Shown here: in pieces, positions 1 through 6,638 of the stretch | How positions within the stretch are numbered: the stretch's first letter is position 1 | Layout of the letters: each line of letters opens with the position of its first letter | Assembly (NCBI GenBank): GCA_003164075.1 | Contig: PLRZ01000329.1 | Location: 1 to 8,280, forward strand | Source: Bryobacterales bacterium | GTDB lineage: Bacteria; Acidobacteriota; Terriglobia; Bryobacterales; Bryobacteraceae | Direction of reading: 5' to 3' | DNA: 8,280 nt | Translations under genes and position numbers: made by a program | Notes under the pieces: generated by a model | What the model saw: only the letters and a program-made list of their open reading frames with translations | Told to the model about the DNA's origin: nothing | Database searches by the model: none

Positions 1-698
1 ACAAGCACAATGAAGCCAACGGAGAGAATAACCACGACGGAACCGACGCCAGCTTTAGCGAGAACTGCGGCGCGGAAGGCGAATCGACGGATCGCGCTGT
101 CGAGACCTTGCGGAAGCGGCAGATCAAGAACTTTCTGCTGACCCTTCTGATCTCGCGCGGCGTGCCGATGCTGCTCGGAGGCGACGAATTTCGCCGTACG
201 CAAGGCGGCAATAACAACGCTTACTGCCAGGACAACGAAACCAGTTGGGTTGACTGGACCAGTCTGCAACGGCACAGGGAAATTTTCGACTTCACTCGTG
301 GCATGATCGCCTTTCGACAGGCGCATCCGGTTCTGAGTAGGGAGCAATTCTATACCGACGCCGAGATTCAATGGTTTGGATCGCAAGGGGGAATACCCGA
401 CTGGGCTGACCCACAGCGCAAAACCCTCACCTGCCTAATCCGTGAAAACGGGAACGACAGCCTCTGCCTGATGTTCAATGCTGGCTCGGAAGAGACAGAT
501 TTCCGATTGCCGCGGCCACCCCGCGGGTATAGCTGGCGCCTCGCAGTTGACACGTTCCGTCCCGCACACGACAACTTCATCCCGCCAGGGGAAGAGCCGC
601 TCTTGGAACGTTCTCCGACGTATCGCCTGGAGGCCCGCTCCAGCGCGATACTTCTGGCAGGAAGGCAGGAAGCCGCCTTGGAAGAGTGTCCCGTATGA
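1..698 (+). CDS. glgX: Glycogen debranching enzyme GlgX, C-terminal part (5' end outside window)
   Basis: This is the C-terminal 231 codons of a GH13 (isoamylase/GlgX-type) debranching enzyme. The enzyme hydrolyses alpha-1,6 branches of glycogen, usually after phosphorylase has trimmed the outer chains. The reading frame is open from base 3 (KHNEANGENNHDGTD) to the TGA at 696-698. In the family this block follows directly after the third catalytic Asp (the HDGFTL region of E. coli GlgX), so all three catalytic acids lie upstream of the window. Next come GVPMLLGGDEF and GGNNNAYCQDNETSW, hallmark GlgX segments that line the substrate cleft. The last 100 or so residues form the C-terminal beta-sandwich domain (CLMFNAGSEETDF...). 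The stop overlaps the malQ start (ATGA), so the two are probably translationally coupled. No frameshift or internal stop is seen. An in-frame ATA/TTG region near 108 is only an artificial start; the gene clearly continues upstream. Confidence 0.95.
   Translation, partial: KHNEANGENNHDGTDASFSENCGAEGESTDRAVETLRKRQIKNFLLTLLISRGVPMLLGGDEFRRTQGGNNNAYCQDNETSWVDWTSLQRHREIFDFTRGMIAFRQAHPVLSREQFYTDAEIQWFGSQGGIPDWADPQRKTLTCLIRENGNDSLCLMFNAGSEETDFRLPRPPRGYSWRLAVDTFRPAHDNFIPPGEEPLLERSPTYRLEARSSAILLAGRQEAALEECPV
680..686 (+). promoter_or_regulatory. Shine-Dalgarno site deciding the malQ start
   Basis: GGAAGAG lies 8 bases before the ATG at 695 and inside the last codons of glgX. It is too close to the alternative in-frame GTG at 686 to serve it. 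This favours ATG 695, whose ATGA overlaps the glgX stop. Confidence 0.6.
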
Positions 699-2332
699 AT
701 CAACGAGCCTCCGGAATACTTCTCCATCTCACCTCTCTCTCCAACCGCTATCCCATCGGCGATCTGGGACCCGCGGCAATTGCCTTTGTGGACTTCATGG
801 TCGCGAGTGGACAGAGTTGGTGGCAGATGCTTCCCTTAGGTCCGACAGGGGAATACGATTCGCCTTACCAGTCATCGTCCGCCTTTGCAGGGAATCCTCT
901 CTTGATCAGTCTTGATCGGCTGGCGGAGCAGGGGATCCTTGGCCACGAGGACATCGAGAGTGCCACGTCCGGTCGCCTGGACCAGGTGGACTACCCAGCG
1001 GCGATACGGCTGAAATCTCGATGCCTGAGAATGGCATTCGAACATTTCGAAACAGACCGGCACGGCGGCAGGAAATCCGAACTCGATGCCTTTGTTCGCG
1101 CGGAGTCATACTGGCTCGCGGATTATGCGTTGTTCTCCGCAATCCAAGGCAGCGAGGGCAATTCGAAATGGACCCAATGGAAACCGGAACTGCGAACACG
1201 TGAGCCAGCAGCCGTTGTTCGCGCGCAACGGTTCTTTGCAGACGATATACGCTTCCATGAGTTCGTGCAGTGGCAGTTCTCTTTGCAATGGCAAGAGTTC
1301 CGCGCTTACTGCACCGCTAAGCGAGTCCGGTTGATCGGCGATGTCCCTCTATTCGTGTCGCACCAAAGCGCCGATGTCTGGAGCCATCGCGAGCTTTTCA
1401 AACTGGATGCCGATGGAAACCCGACGGTGGTCGCGGGAGTGCCTCCCGATTATTTCTCGAAAACAGGGCAGGTTTGGGGTGTCCCGGTGTATTGCTGGGA
1501 GGCAAATCGGGAACAGAATTACAGTTGGTGGATCGAACGCCTTCGGACGGCCTTTGGACGGTTCGATCTCAATCGGCTGGATCATTTCATCGGCTTTGTC
1601 CGCAGTTATGAAGTCCCTGCACAAGCCAGGACGGCGGTAAACGGGCAGTACCAGCCTGGCGGAGGCGCCTCCTTCTTCGAAGCGGTCTGCAAGGCCTTCG
1701 GGGTGTTACCGCTGATTGCGGACGATCTTGGCGCCTCAGCGCCTGAAGTGACGGCTCTACTGGATAAGCTTCAGATCCCGGGTACGCGGGTGCTCCAATT
1801 TGAGCTCGGCTCAGATCCCGAAGCCAATTCGGCGCCGGCAGCGCGGCATCCCGCGAAATCAGTCGTCTATACCGGCACGCACGATAACAATACGGCCGCG
1901 GGCTGGTATCGTACCTTGCTAGGTGCACAGCGCGAAGTCCTGCAAGAACAACTGAACGCAAGCGGCAGGGAGGTTGTCTGGGCGATGATTCGCGAGGCGC
2001 TTGCATCTCCGTCTGACACTGCCATCGTTCCGGCCCAAGACCTTCTCGAACTAGGCTCGGAGGCGCGAATGAATTCTCCCGGAACTCCGCAAGGAAACTG
2101 GCGATGGCGCCTGAAGGAAGGCGAGCTCACCAAGGATCTCGCTCAAAGGCTGCGAGATATGACCGGAATGTATGGGCGCCTAGTGAGTGGGCAGAACCTC
2201 GCGTCTCCTTCGACGTCATCGGTCAGGACTCGGGCTTATGAACTATATGAGCGACGCGGCCGCCAGAACGGGCAAGCCGCTCAGGATTGGCTGAACGCAG
2301 AACGAGAGATTGCGATAGAGGCGAAACCGTGA
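695..2332 (+). CDS. malQ: 4-alpha-glucanotransferase (amylomaltase, GH77) with an atypical acid/base residue
   Basis: A cytoplasmic enzyme of 545 residues, about the size of compact GH77 amylomaltases. It moves alpha-1,4-glucan segments between maltodextrins and releases glucose, so it processes the short chains left by GlgX. The N-terminus (RASGILLHLTSLSNRYPIGD), WWQMLPLGPTGEYDSPYQ and SAFAGNPLLISLD are classic GH77 blocks. GDVPLFVSHQSADVW and VVAGVPPDYFS follow in mid-protein. The catalytic nucleophile is D296 in NRLDHFIGF, and the transition-state stabiliser is D397 in YTGTHDN. The general acid/base position, Glu in the usual AEDLG motif, is Asp343 here (ADDLG, GAC at 1721-1723). Its 47-residue spacing from the nucleophile equals that of D293 and E340 in Thermus amylomaltase. 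The donor-site segment usually read as GNPLY is GVPVY (V263). ATG 695 was chosen over GTG 686 on Shine-Dalgarno spacing. The family call is firm; whether full catalytic activity is kept is uncertain. Confidence 0.95.
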   Translation: MNQRASGILLHLTSLSNRYPIGDLGPAAIAFVDFMVASGQSWWQMLPLGPTGEYDSPYQSSSAFAGNPLLISLDRLAEQGILGHEDIESATSGRLDQVDYPAAIRLKSRCLRMAFEHFETDRHGGRKSELDAFVRAESYWLADYALFSAIQGSEGNSKWTQWKPELRTREPAAVVRAQRFFADDIRFHEFVQWQFSLQWQEFRAYCTAKRVRLIGDVPLFVSHQSADVWSHRELFKLDADGNPTVVAGVPPDYFSKTGQVWGVPVYCWEANREQNYSWWIERLRTAFGRFDLNRLDHFIGFVRSYEVPAQARTAVNGQYQPGGGASFFEAVCKAFGVLPLIADDLGASAPEVTALLDKLQIPGTRVLQFELGSDPEANSAPAARHPAKSVVYTGTHDNNTAAGWYRTLLGAQREVLQEQLNASGREVVWAMIREALASPSDTAIVPAQDLLELGSEARMNSPGTPQGNWRWRLKEGELTKDLAQRLRDMTGMYGRLVSGQNLASPSTSSVRTRAYELYERRGRQNGQAAQDWLNAEREIAIEAKP

Positions 2333-2371
2333 CAGGCCACCGCTCATATACGCCAGCTCTCGGTGCGCCGG

Positions 2372-2400
2372 GCCTGGACGATGCCACTGGTTGTCCAGGT
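2372..2400 (+). promoter_or_regulatory. Hairpin in the malQ-HAD gap
   Basis: CCTGGAC (2373-2379) is perfectly repeated in inverted form as GTCCAGG (2393-2399). The stem extends by a G-T pair outside (2372/2400) and by a G-T and an A-T pair inside (2380/2392, 2381/2391), leaving a 9-base loop. It lies 5 bases upstream of the Shine-Dalgarno of the HAD gene. No T-run follows, so it is not a standard intrinsic terminator. It could be an RNA processing or stability element, or a dyad bound by a regulator. The rest of the 88-base gap shows no clear promoter. Confidence 0.4.
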
Positions 2401-2405
2401 ACGCA

Positions 2406-2410
2406 AAGGG
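2406..2410 (+). promoter_or_regulatory. Shine-Dalgarno site for the HAD gene
   Basis: AAGGG lies 10 bases before ATG 2421. The upstream in-frame TTG at 2391 has no comparable site and lies within the hairpin, so ATG 2421 is the better start. Confidence 0.5.
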
Positions 2411-2420
2411 CGATCTAAGC

Positions 2421-3053
2421 ATGCCAGTCACAACGTTATTTCTGGATGTCGGTGGTGTCCTCCTCAACAACGGGTGGGATCATATTGCCCGCAGAAAGGT
2501 GGCGAAGCATTTCAATCTGGACTGGGCCGAGATGGATACGCTGCATCGCATGGCGTTCGAAACTCACGAGGAGGGCAAGCTTACTTTCGAAGAGTATTTA
2601 AGCCTTGTGGTCTTCTACCGGAAACGGACCTTCACGCGCGCGCAGTTTCAGCATTTCATGTGCCAGCTATCGACATCTTTCCCCGACATGATTGAGCTGA
2701 TCACGCAACTCAAGGCCCGGCATGGTCTCAAAATCGTCGTCGTCAGCAACGAAGCGCGCGTAGTGAACGATTATCGAATTCACAAGTTCAAGTTGGACCA
2801 CTTCGTCGATTCCTTCATTTCCTCCTGCTACGTCCACATCCGCAAGCCCGACGCGGACATCTTTCGGCTTGCTCTGGACACCGCCCAGACGCCAGTCCAG
2901 CAAGTAGTCTATATCGAGAACACGCCGATGTTCGTCCAGATCGCCGAAGGTCTGGGCATTCGCAGCATCCTTCATACCGACTACAAGTCTACCCGCGAGA
3001 AATTGGCTTCTTTCGGACTGGCGAGCGAGGGTTCCCAACGTGCCACCCGCTAA
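2421..3053 (+). CDS. HAD-superfamily phosphatase, DxGG subtype (subfamily IA-like)
   Basis: A cytoplasmic protein of 210 residues, typical of a HAD hydrolase with an alpha-helical cap. Motif I is LFLDVGGVL: nucleophile D9 is present, but the second Asp of the usual DxD is Gly11. That is characteristic of the DxG group that includes the glucose-1-phosphatase YihX. Residues 25-90 are the predicted helical cap. Motif II is Ser109 in VVVSNE, and motif III is Lys142 in IRKPDADIF. Motif IV, normally an Asp pair, reads YIENTPMF with Glu166 and Asn167. The next segment (AEGLGIRSILHTD) is the usual closing strand. The last 14 bases overlap ackA, implying co-translation. By context between glycogen enzymes and ackA/xfp it may act on a sugar phosphate, but the substrate cannot be told from sequence. 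The altered motif IV leaves open a weak or non-catalytic role. Confidence 0.85.
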   Translation: MPVTTLFLDVGGVLLNNGWDHIARRKVAKHFNLDWAEMDTLHRMAFETHEEGKLTFEEYLSLVVFYRKRTFTRAQFQHFMCQLSTSFPDMIELITQLKARHGLKIVVVSNEARVVNDYRIHKFKLDHFVDSFISSCYVHIRKPDADIFRLALDTAQTPVQQVVYIENTPMFVQIAEGLGIRSILHTDYKSTREKLASFGLASEGSQRATR

Positions 3054-4239
3054 CCCTTACATTCTGACCGTCAACGGCGGTTCATCGAGCATCAAGTTCG
3101 CGATGTACCCGGCTGTCGAGCCCCTCAGACGAACGCTTGATGGCTCGGTGGATCGCATCGGCATGAGCGGGACGACTCTGACCCTTACCGAAGCGGCCAC
3201 GCGCCGCCACGACAGCCGCCCGCTCGACACCTCCGATTACCGATCGGCCGCGGCTTTTCTGGTGGATTGGCTCGCGGAGCAGAATGGCTTCGACACGGTC
3301 CGCGCCGTCGGACACCGTGTGGTATACGGGATGCAGCACACAGAGCCCGAGCTAGTAACGCCGGAATTATTGGAGGAACTGCATCGCATCAGTCCCTATG
3401 ACCCGGACCATCTGCCCGGCGAGATCGAACTGATCGAAGCATTCCGCCGGCGTCATCCGAAACTGCCCCAGGTCGCCTGCTTCGATACGGCGTTTCACCG
3501 CACCCTGCCGCGCGTTGCCAAGTTGCTTCCCATCCCGCGCCGATACGACGCGAAGGGGGTGCAGCGCTACGGTTTCCATGGCCTGTCTTACGCCTATTTG
3601 ATGCAAGAACTCGCGCGCATCGGCGATCCGGCGGCAACGAAGGGCCGCGTGATTCTCGCACATCTGGGAAACGGCGCCAGCATGGCTGCGGTCCTCGATG
3701 GCAAGAGCATCGACACCAGCATGGGATTCACTCCCACGGCCGGCTTGGTGATGAGCACCCGTACCGGAGATCTGGATCCGGGTGTGGCGCCGTATCTGGC
3801 GCGAACCGAACAGATGACGAGCGAGCAGTTTTACGAAATGGCCAACCACAAGTCCGGCCTGCTCGGAGTCTCGGAGACCAGTTCCGACATGCGCGACCTG
3901 TTGGCGCACGAAGCCAACGATGCCCGAGCCGCGGAGGCCGTAGCCTTGTTCTGTTATCAAGCAAGGAAGTGGGTAGGCGCCTTCGCCGCCGCGCTCGGTG
4001 GCCTGGACACGCTCGTATTCGCTGGAGGTATCGGCGAAAATGCGCCGATCGTCCGCGCGCGCATCTGTGAGGGCCTAGGCTTCCTCGGGATCGCCCTGAG
4101 CGAGTCGCGCAATTCGGAAAGTGCGGCGGTGATTTCAACGGACGAGAGCCGGGTCGCGGTTCGAGTCATTAGAACAGACGAGGATCTGATGATTGCGCGA
4201 TCGGTGCGCAGCGTACTCGGAGAAATGGGGAATCTATGA
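3040..4239 (+). CDS. ackA: Acetate kinase (divergent acetate/propionate kinase family member)
   Basis: A protein of 399 residues, matching the ~400 of the family. It is a cytoplasmic ASKHA-fold kinase interconverting acetyl phosphate + ADP and acetate + ATP. The GTG start at 3040 has GAGGG 8 bases upstream and overlaps the end of the HAD gene by 14 bases. Signature 1 is NGGSSSIKF (12-20). Active-site equivalents are visible: R93 in GHRVVYG, D149 in CFDTAFH, H180 in RYGFHG, R241 in STRTGDLDPG and E381 in RTDEDLMIA. The second phosphate-binding loop is AHLGNGASMAAV, and the adenosine-side motif is FAGGIGEN (327-334). It departs from classic AckA where PLHNP becomes PYDPDHLPGEI (119-129), and MGTRSGD becomes MSTRTGD. 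With the phosphoketolase downstream, its likely role is making ATP from phosphoketolase-derived acetyl phosphate. Its stop overlaps the next start. Confidence 0.95.
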   Translation: MPPANPYILTVNGGSSSIKFAMYPAVEPLRRTLDGSVDRIGMSGTTLTLTEAATRRHDSRPLDTSDYRSAAAFLVDWLAEQNGFDTVRAVGHRVVYGMQHTEPELVTPELLEELHRISPYDPDHLPGEIELIEAFRRRHPKLPQVACFDTAFHRTLPRVAKLLPIPRRYDAKGVQRYGFHGLSYAYLMQELARIGDPAATKGRVILAHLGNGASMAAVLDGKSIDTSMGFTPTAGLVMSTRTGDLDPGVAPYLARTEQMTSEQFYEMANHKSGLLGVSETSSDMRDLLAHEANDARAAEAVALFCYQARKWVGAFAAALGGLDTLVFAGGIGENAPIVRARICEGLGFLGIALSESRNSESAAVISTDESRVAVRVIRTDEDLMIARSVRSVLGEMGNL

Positions 4240-4361
4240 TGAACCACGGAAACGGATGGATGGGCGGATGGGCGGGCGGAGGAATGTGGACCTGGACGGT
4301 AATTGTCGTACTAGTGGTGATCGTGCTGGTTCTGGCGATCAACAAGGTGTCCCACAAATGA
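4236..4361 (+). CDS. Small single-span membrane protein, Trp/Gly/Met-rich (41 aa)
   Basis: An open frame of 41 codons starts at ATG 4236 (or the next codon, ATG 4239) and ends at TGA 4359-4361. It begins inside the ackA stop (ATGA overlap), with purine-rich GGGG at 4227-4230 as a possible ribosome site. The N-terminus (MMNHGNGWMGGWAGGGMW) is rich in Gly, Trp and Met with one His. Residues about 18-35 (TVIVVLVVIVLVLAI) form one strongly hydrophobic helix, and the short tail NKVSHK is positive. By the positive-inside rule the N-terminus should face the periplasm. From memory, similar tiny GGW-rich membrane peptides occur beside metal-transport genes; I cannot confirm this here. Its place directly before a copper ATPase suggests an accessory or regulatory subunit, but no function is established. 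The composition and overlap make a real gene likely. Confidence 0.7.
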   Translation: MMNHGNGWMGGWAGGGMWTWTVIVVLVVIVLVLAINKVSHK

Positions 4362-4402
4362 TCGTGCGTTTGCAATTCGCCCGAGATAGCAACGATACAG
4401 CA

Positions 4403-4408
4403 GGAAGG
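4403..4408 (+). promoter_or_regulatory. Shine-Dalgarno site for the copper ATPase
   Basis: GGAAGG lies 8 bases before ATG 4417, a near-ideal spacing. It is the only clear signal in the 55-base gap after the small membrane-protein gene. Confidence 0.6.
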
Positions 4409-4416
4409 CAAGCCTG

Positions 4417-6624
4417 ATGCCGGTCAAATTATCCACCGACGAGTCCGGAAGTAAAACGGAGCAGGGCAGCCGCTCCACGGCGAAGCTTGAGTCTCCCACC
4501 TCCGACGGAATCTACACGTGCCCGATGCACCCGGAGGTCCAGCAGAATCATCCCGGCGAGTGTCCCAAATGCGGCATGACTCTGGAGCGGAAGACGGCGA
4601 GATCGGGTACGAACGAAGACGAAAACGCCGAACTGCGCGACATGACCAAGCGCTTCTGGATCGGCGCCACGTTGGCGTTGCCGGTGTTTGTCCTGGCGAT
4701 GGCCCACTTGATCCCGGCACTGGCCAAGCAGCACTGGGTGGAGAGCAGCTTCTCACGTTGGGTGCAATTTGCACTGACCGCACTCGTGGTCGTAGGGGCA
4801 GGCTGGCCGCTCTTGCATCGCGGCTGGCGCTCGATCGTGACACTTCAATTGAATATGTTTACGCTGATCTCCATCGGCGTGGGCGCGGCATTTGGCTATA
4901 GCGCCATCGCGATGGTCATGCCCGGAATATTCCCTCCCATGATGCAGCACCAGGGAAAGGTCGCGATCTATTTTGAATCCGCGGCGGTGATTGTTGTGCT
5001 GGTGCTCCTCGGTCAGGTGCTCGAACTCCGTGCGCGCAGCCGCACGGGCAGCGCCATCAAAGCACTATTGACCCTCGCTCCGGCCACTGCGCGTCAAGTC
5101 GCACCGGGAGGCGATCACGAAGTCCCCCTCGATCAAGTGAAAGTCGGCGATTGGCTGCGCGTTGTTCCAGGTGACAGGGTGCCCGTTGACGGCGCGGTAG
5201 TCGAAGGTCACTCCAGCGTAGAAGAGTCCATGATCACCGGCGAGCCGGTCCCAGTGGAAAAGACCGTCGGCGACAAGGTGACCGGCGGCACGGTTAATGG
5301 CAGCGGCACCTTCGTCATGCGCGCCGAGCGAATCGGCAGCGACACCTTGCTCGGGCAGATCGTAAACATGGTTGCCGACGCTCAGCGTAGTCGTGCGCCA
5401 ATTCAAGGTCTCGCCGACAAGGTGGCGGGAGTTTTTGTGCCCGTGGTACTGGCTGTTTCGGCGCTCACCTTCATTCTTTGGATGTGGCTGGGACCAGAAC
5501 CAAAACTCGCACACGCCATCGTCTGCGCCGTTGCGGTCCTGATCATCGCATGCCCGTGCGCACTTGGCTTGGCAACTCCCATGTCCATCATGGTTGGCAT
5601 CGGACGCGGCGCGCAGAATGGCGTCCTCGTAAAGAACGCCGAGGCGCTCGAACGCTTAGAGAAAATCACTACTCTTGTCGTGGACAAGACCGGCACCCTC
5701 ACGGAGGGCAAGCCCAAGCTCGTGGATGTTCTTCCCCAAACCGGTTTCGACGCGAAAGAGTTCCTGCGCCTGGTGGCGTCGATGGAACAGAGCAGCGAAC
5801 ACCCGCTGGCATCTGCCGTGGTGCGGGGAGCCAAGGAGCGCGGCATCGCTCTCGATTCCGTGAAGGACTTTCGCTCGGTGACGGGGGGTGGTATCGCAGG
5901 CGCTGTGAGTGGACACACGGTTCTGATCGGCAAGCCGGAGTTCCTGCGAAACGAGAAGATCGCCGGTCTGGAGCCGCTGGAAGCCTCAGCTATCAAACTC
6001 CAGGAAGAAGGCAAGACCGCGATGTTTGTCGCCATCGATGGCAAGCCGGCGGGAATTCTCGCAGTTGCCGATCCAATTAAATCCACCACTCTGGAAGCTG
6101 TTCGTGCACTTCACGAGCTTGGGTTGAAACTCGTCATGCTCACTGGCGACAACCGCCGCACCGCTGCCGTGGTGGCCAAAGAACTCGAGCTGGACGGGGT
6201 GGAAGCCGAGATCGAACCCGCCGGCAAGGTCGCCCATATCAAGAAGCTGCGCGCGGAAGGGAAACATGTTGCCATGGCCGGCGATGGCATCAACGACGCG
6301 CCTGCCCTCAGCGAGGCGGAGGTCGGCATTGCCATGGGCGCCGGTACTGACGTGGCAATGCAGAGCGCGGGCATCACGCTCGTGAAGGGCGACCTCCGCG
6401 GCATTGCCAAGGCGATCCGGCTTAGCCGGGCCACCATGCGGAACATCCGGCAAAACCTCTTCTTCGCTTTTCTCTATAACGCGCTGGGCATCCCTCTGGC
6501 GGCGGGAATACTCTACCCGTTCGCTGGCTGGCTGCTGAGTCCGATCGTTGCAGGGGCCGCAATGAGCTTGAGTTCCGTCTCGGTCATCGGCAATGCCCTG
6601 CGGCTACGAAACATAAAGTTGTGA
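4417..6624 (+). CDS. Cu(I)/Ag(I)-type P1B-ATPase with an N-terminal Cys/Met/His metal-binding domain
   Basis: An inner-membrane heavy-metal exporter of 735 residues that uses ATP to pump monovalent copper (or silver) out of the cytoplasm. Instead of a CxxC HMA domain, the N-terminus has a short heavy-metal-binding domain (about 33-57: YTCPMHPEV... PGECPKCGM, with C35, C49, C52). Membrane helices lie around 80-100, 115-135, 145-170, 185-205, 335-357, 365-390, 680-702 and 706-725. The actuator loop carries TGE (274-276). The metal-site motif is CPC (379-381), the phosphorylated Asp is D423 in DKTGT, and HP (462-463) and GDGINDAP (622-629) mark the nucleotide and hinge regions. YN (687-688) and MSLSS (716-720) near the C-terminus are the remaining Cu(I)-site residues, supporting Cu(I)/Ag(I) over Zn/Cd. 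The end at [10 protein letters not shown] is usual for the family. It is followed by xfp after only 14 bases. The symbol copA or silP is possible but not certain. Confidence 0.95.
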   Translation: MPVKLSTDESGSKTEQGSRSTAKLESPTSDGIYTCPMHPEVQQNHPGECPKCGMTLERKTARSGTNEDENAELRDMTKRFWIGATLALPVFVLAMAHLIPALAKQHWVESSFSRWVQFALTALVVVGAGWPLLHRGWRSIVTLQLNMFTLISIGVGAAFGYSAIAMVMPGIFPPMMQHQGKVAIYFESAAVIVVLVLLGQVLELRARSRTGSAIKALLTLAPATARQVAPGGDHEVPLDQVKVGDWLRVVPGDRVPVDGAVVEGHSSVEESMITGEPVPVEKTVGDKVTGGTVNGSGTFVMRAERIGSDTLLGQIVNMVADAQRSRAPIQGLADKVAGVFVPVVLAVSALTFILWMWLGPEPKLAHAIVCAVAVLIIACPCALGLATPMSIMVGIGRGAQNGVLVKNAEALERLEKITTLVVDKTGTLTEGKPKLVDVLPQTGFDAKEFLRLVASMEQSSEHPLASAVVRGAKERGIALDSVKDFRSVTGGGIAGAVSGHTVLIGKPEFLRNEKIAGLEPLEASAIKLQEEGKTAMFVAIDGKPAGILAVADPIKSTTLEAVRALHELGLKLVMLTGDNRRTAAVVAKELELDGVEAEIEPAGKVAHIKKLRAEGKHVAMAGDGINDAPALSEAEVGIAMGAGTDVAMQSAGITLVKGDLRGIAKAIRLSRATMRNIRQNLFFAFLYNALGIPLAAGILYPFAGWLLSPIVAGAAMSLSSVSVIGNALRLRNIKL

Positions 6625-6638
6625 TCTTAGGTACAAAT

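Noticed and set aside
686..694. GTG start for malQ, three codons upstream of ATG 695
   Set aside because: The GGAAGAG ribosome site runs into the GTG, while it is ideally spaced for ATG 695, and the conserved N-terminus begins after the ATG.
478..915. Plus-strand frame of 145 codons across the glgX-malQ junction
   Set aside because: It overlaps both real genes in another frame and is Arg/Ser-rich without motifs.
2391..2420. TTG start adding ten residues to the HAD protein
   Set aside because: No ribosome site precedes it, it lies in the hairpin, and HAD motif I normally sits within the first ten residues, as it does from ATG 2421.
3367..3960. Open frame of 197 codons on the minus strand within ackA
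   Set aside because: It is antisense to a well-conserved gene, its translation shows no recognisable domain, and such frames are common opposite GC-rich genes.
4401..4416. Short inverted repeat (CAGG...CCTG) around the ATPase ribosome site
   Set aside because: A stem of four bases is expected by chance; not enough for a regulatory claim.
4193..4417. Plus-strand frame of 74 codons spanning the ackA end and the gap before the ATPase
   Set aside because: It is hydrophilic and Arg/Gly/Asp-rich without any recognisable pattern, and conflicts with the better supported 41-aa membrane protein in another frame.
5403..6089. Open frame of 228 codons on the minus strand within the copper ATPase gene
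   Set aside because: The plus strand encodes conserved ATPase motifs here; the antisense translation is Ser/Thr/Pro-rich low-information sequence typical of a shadow.
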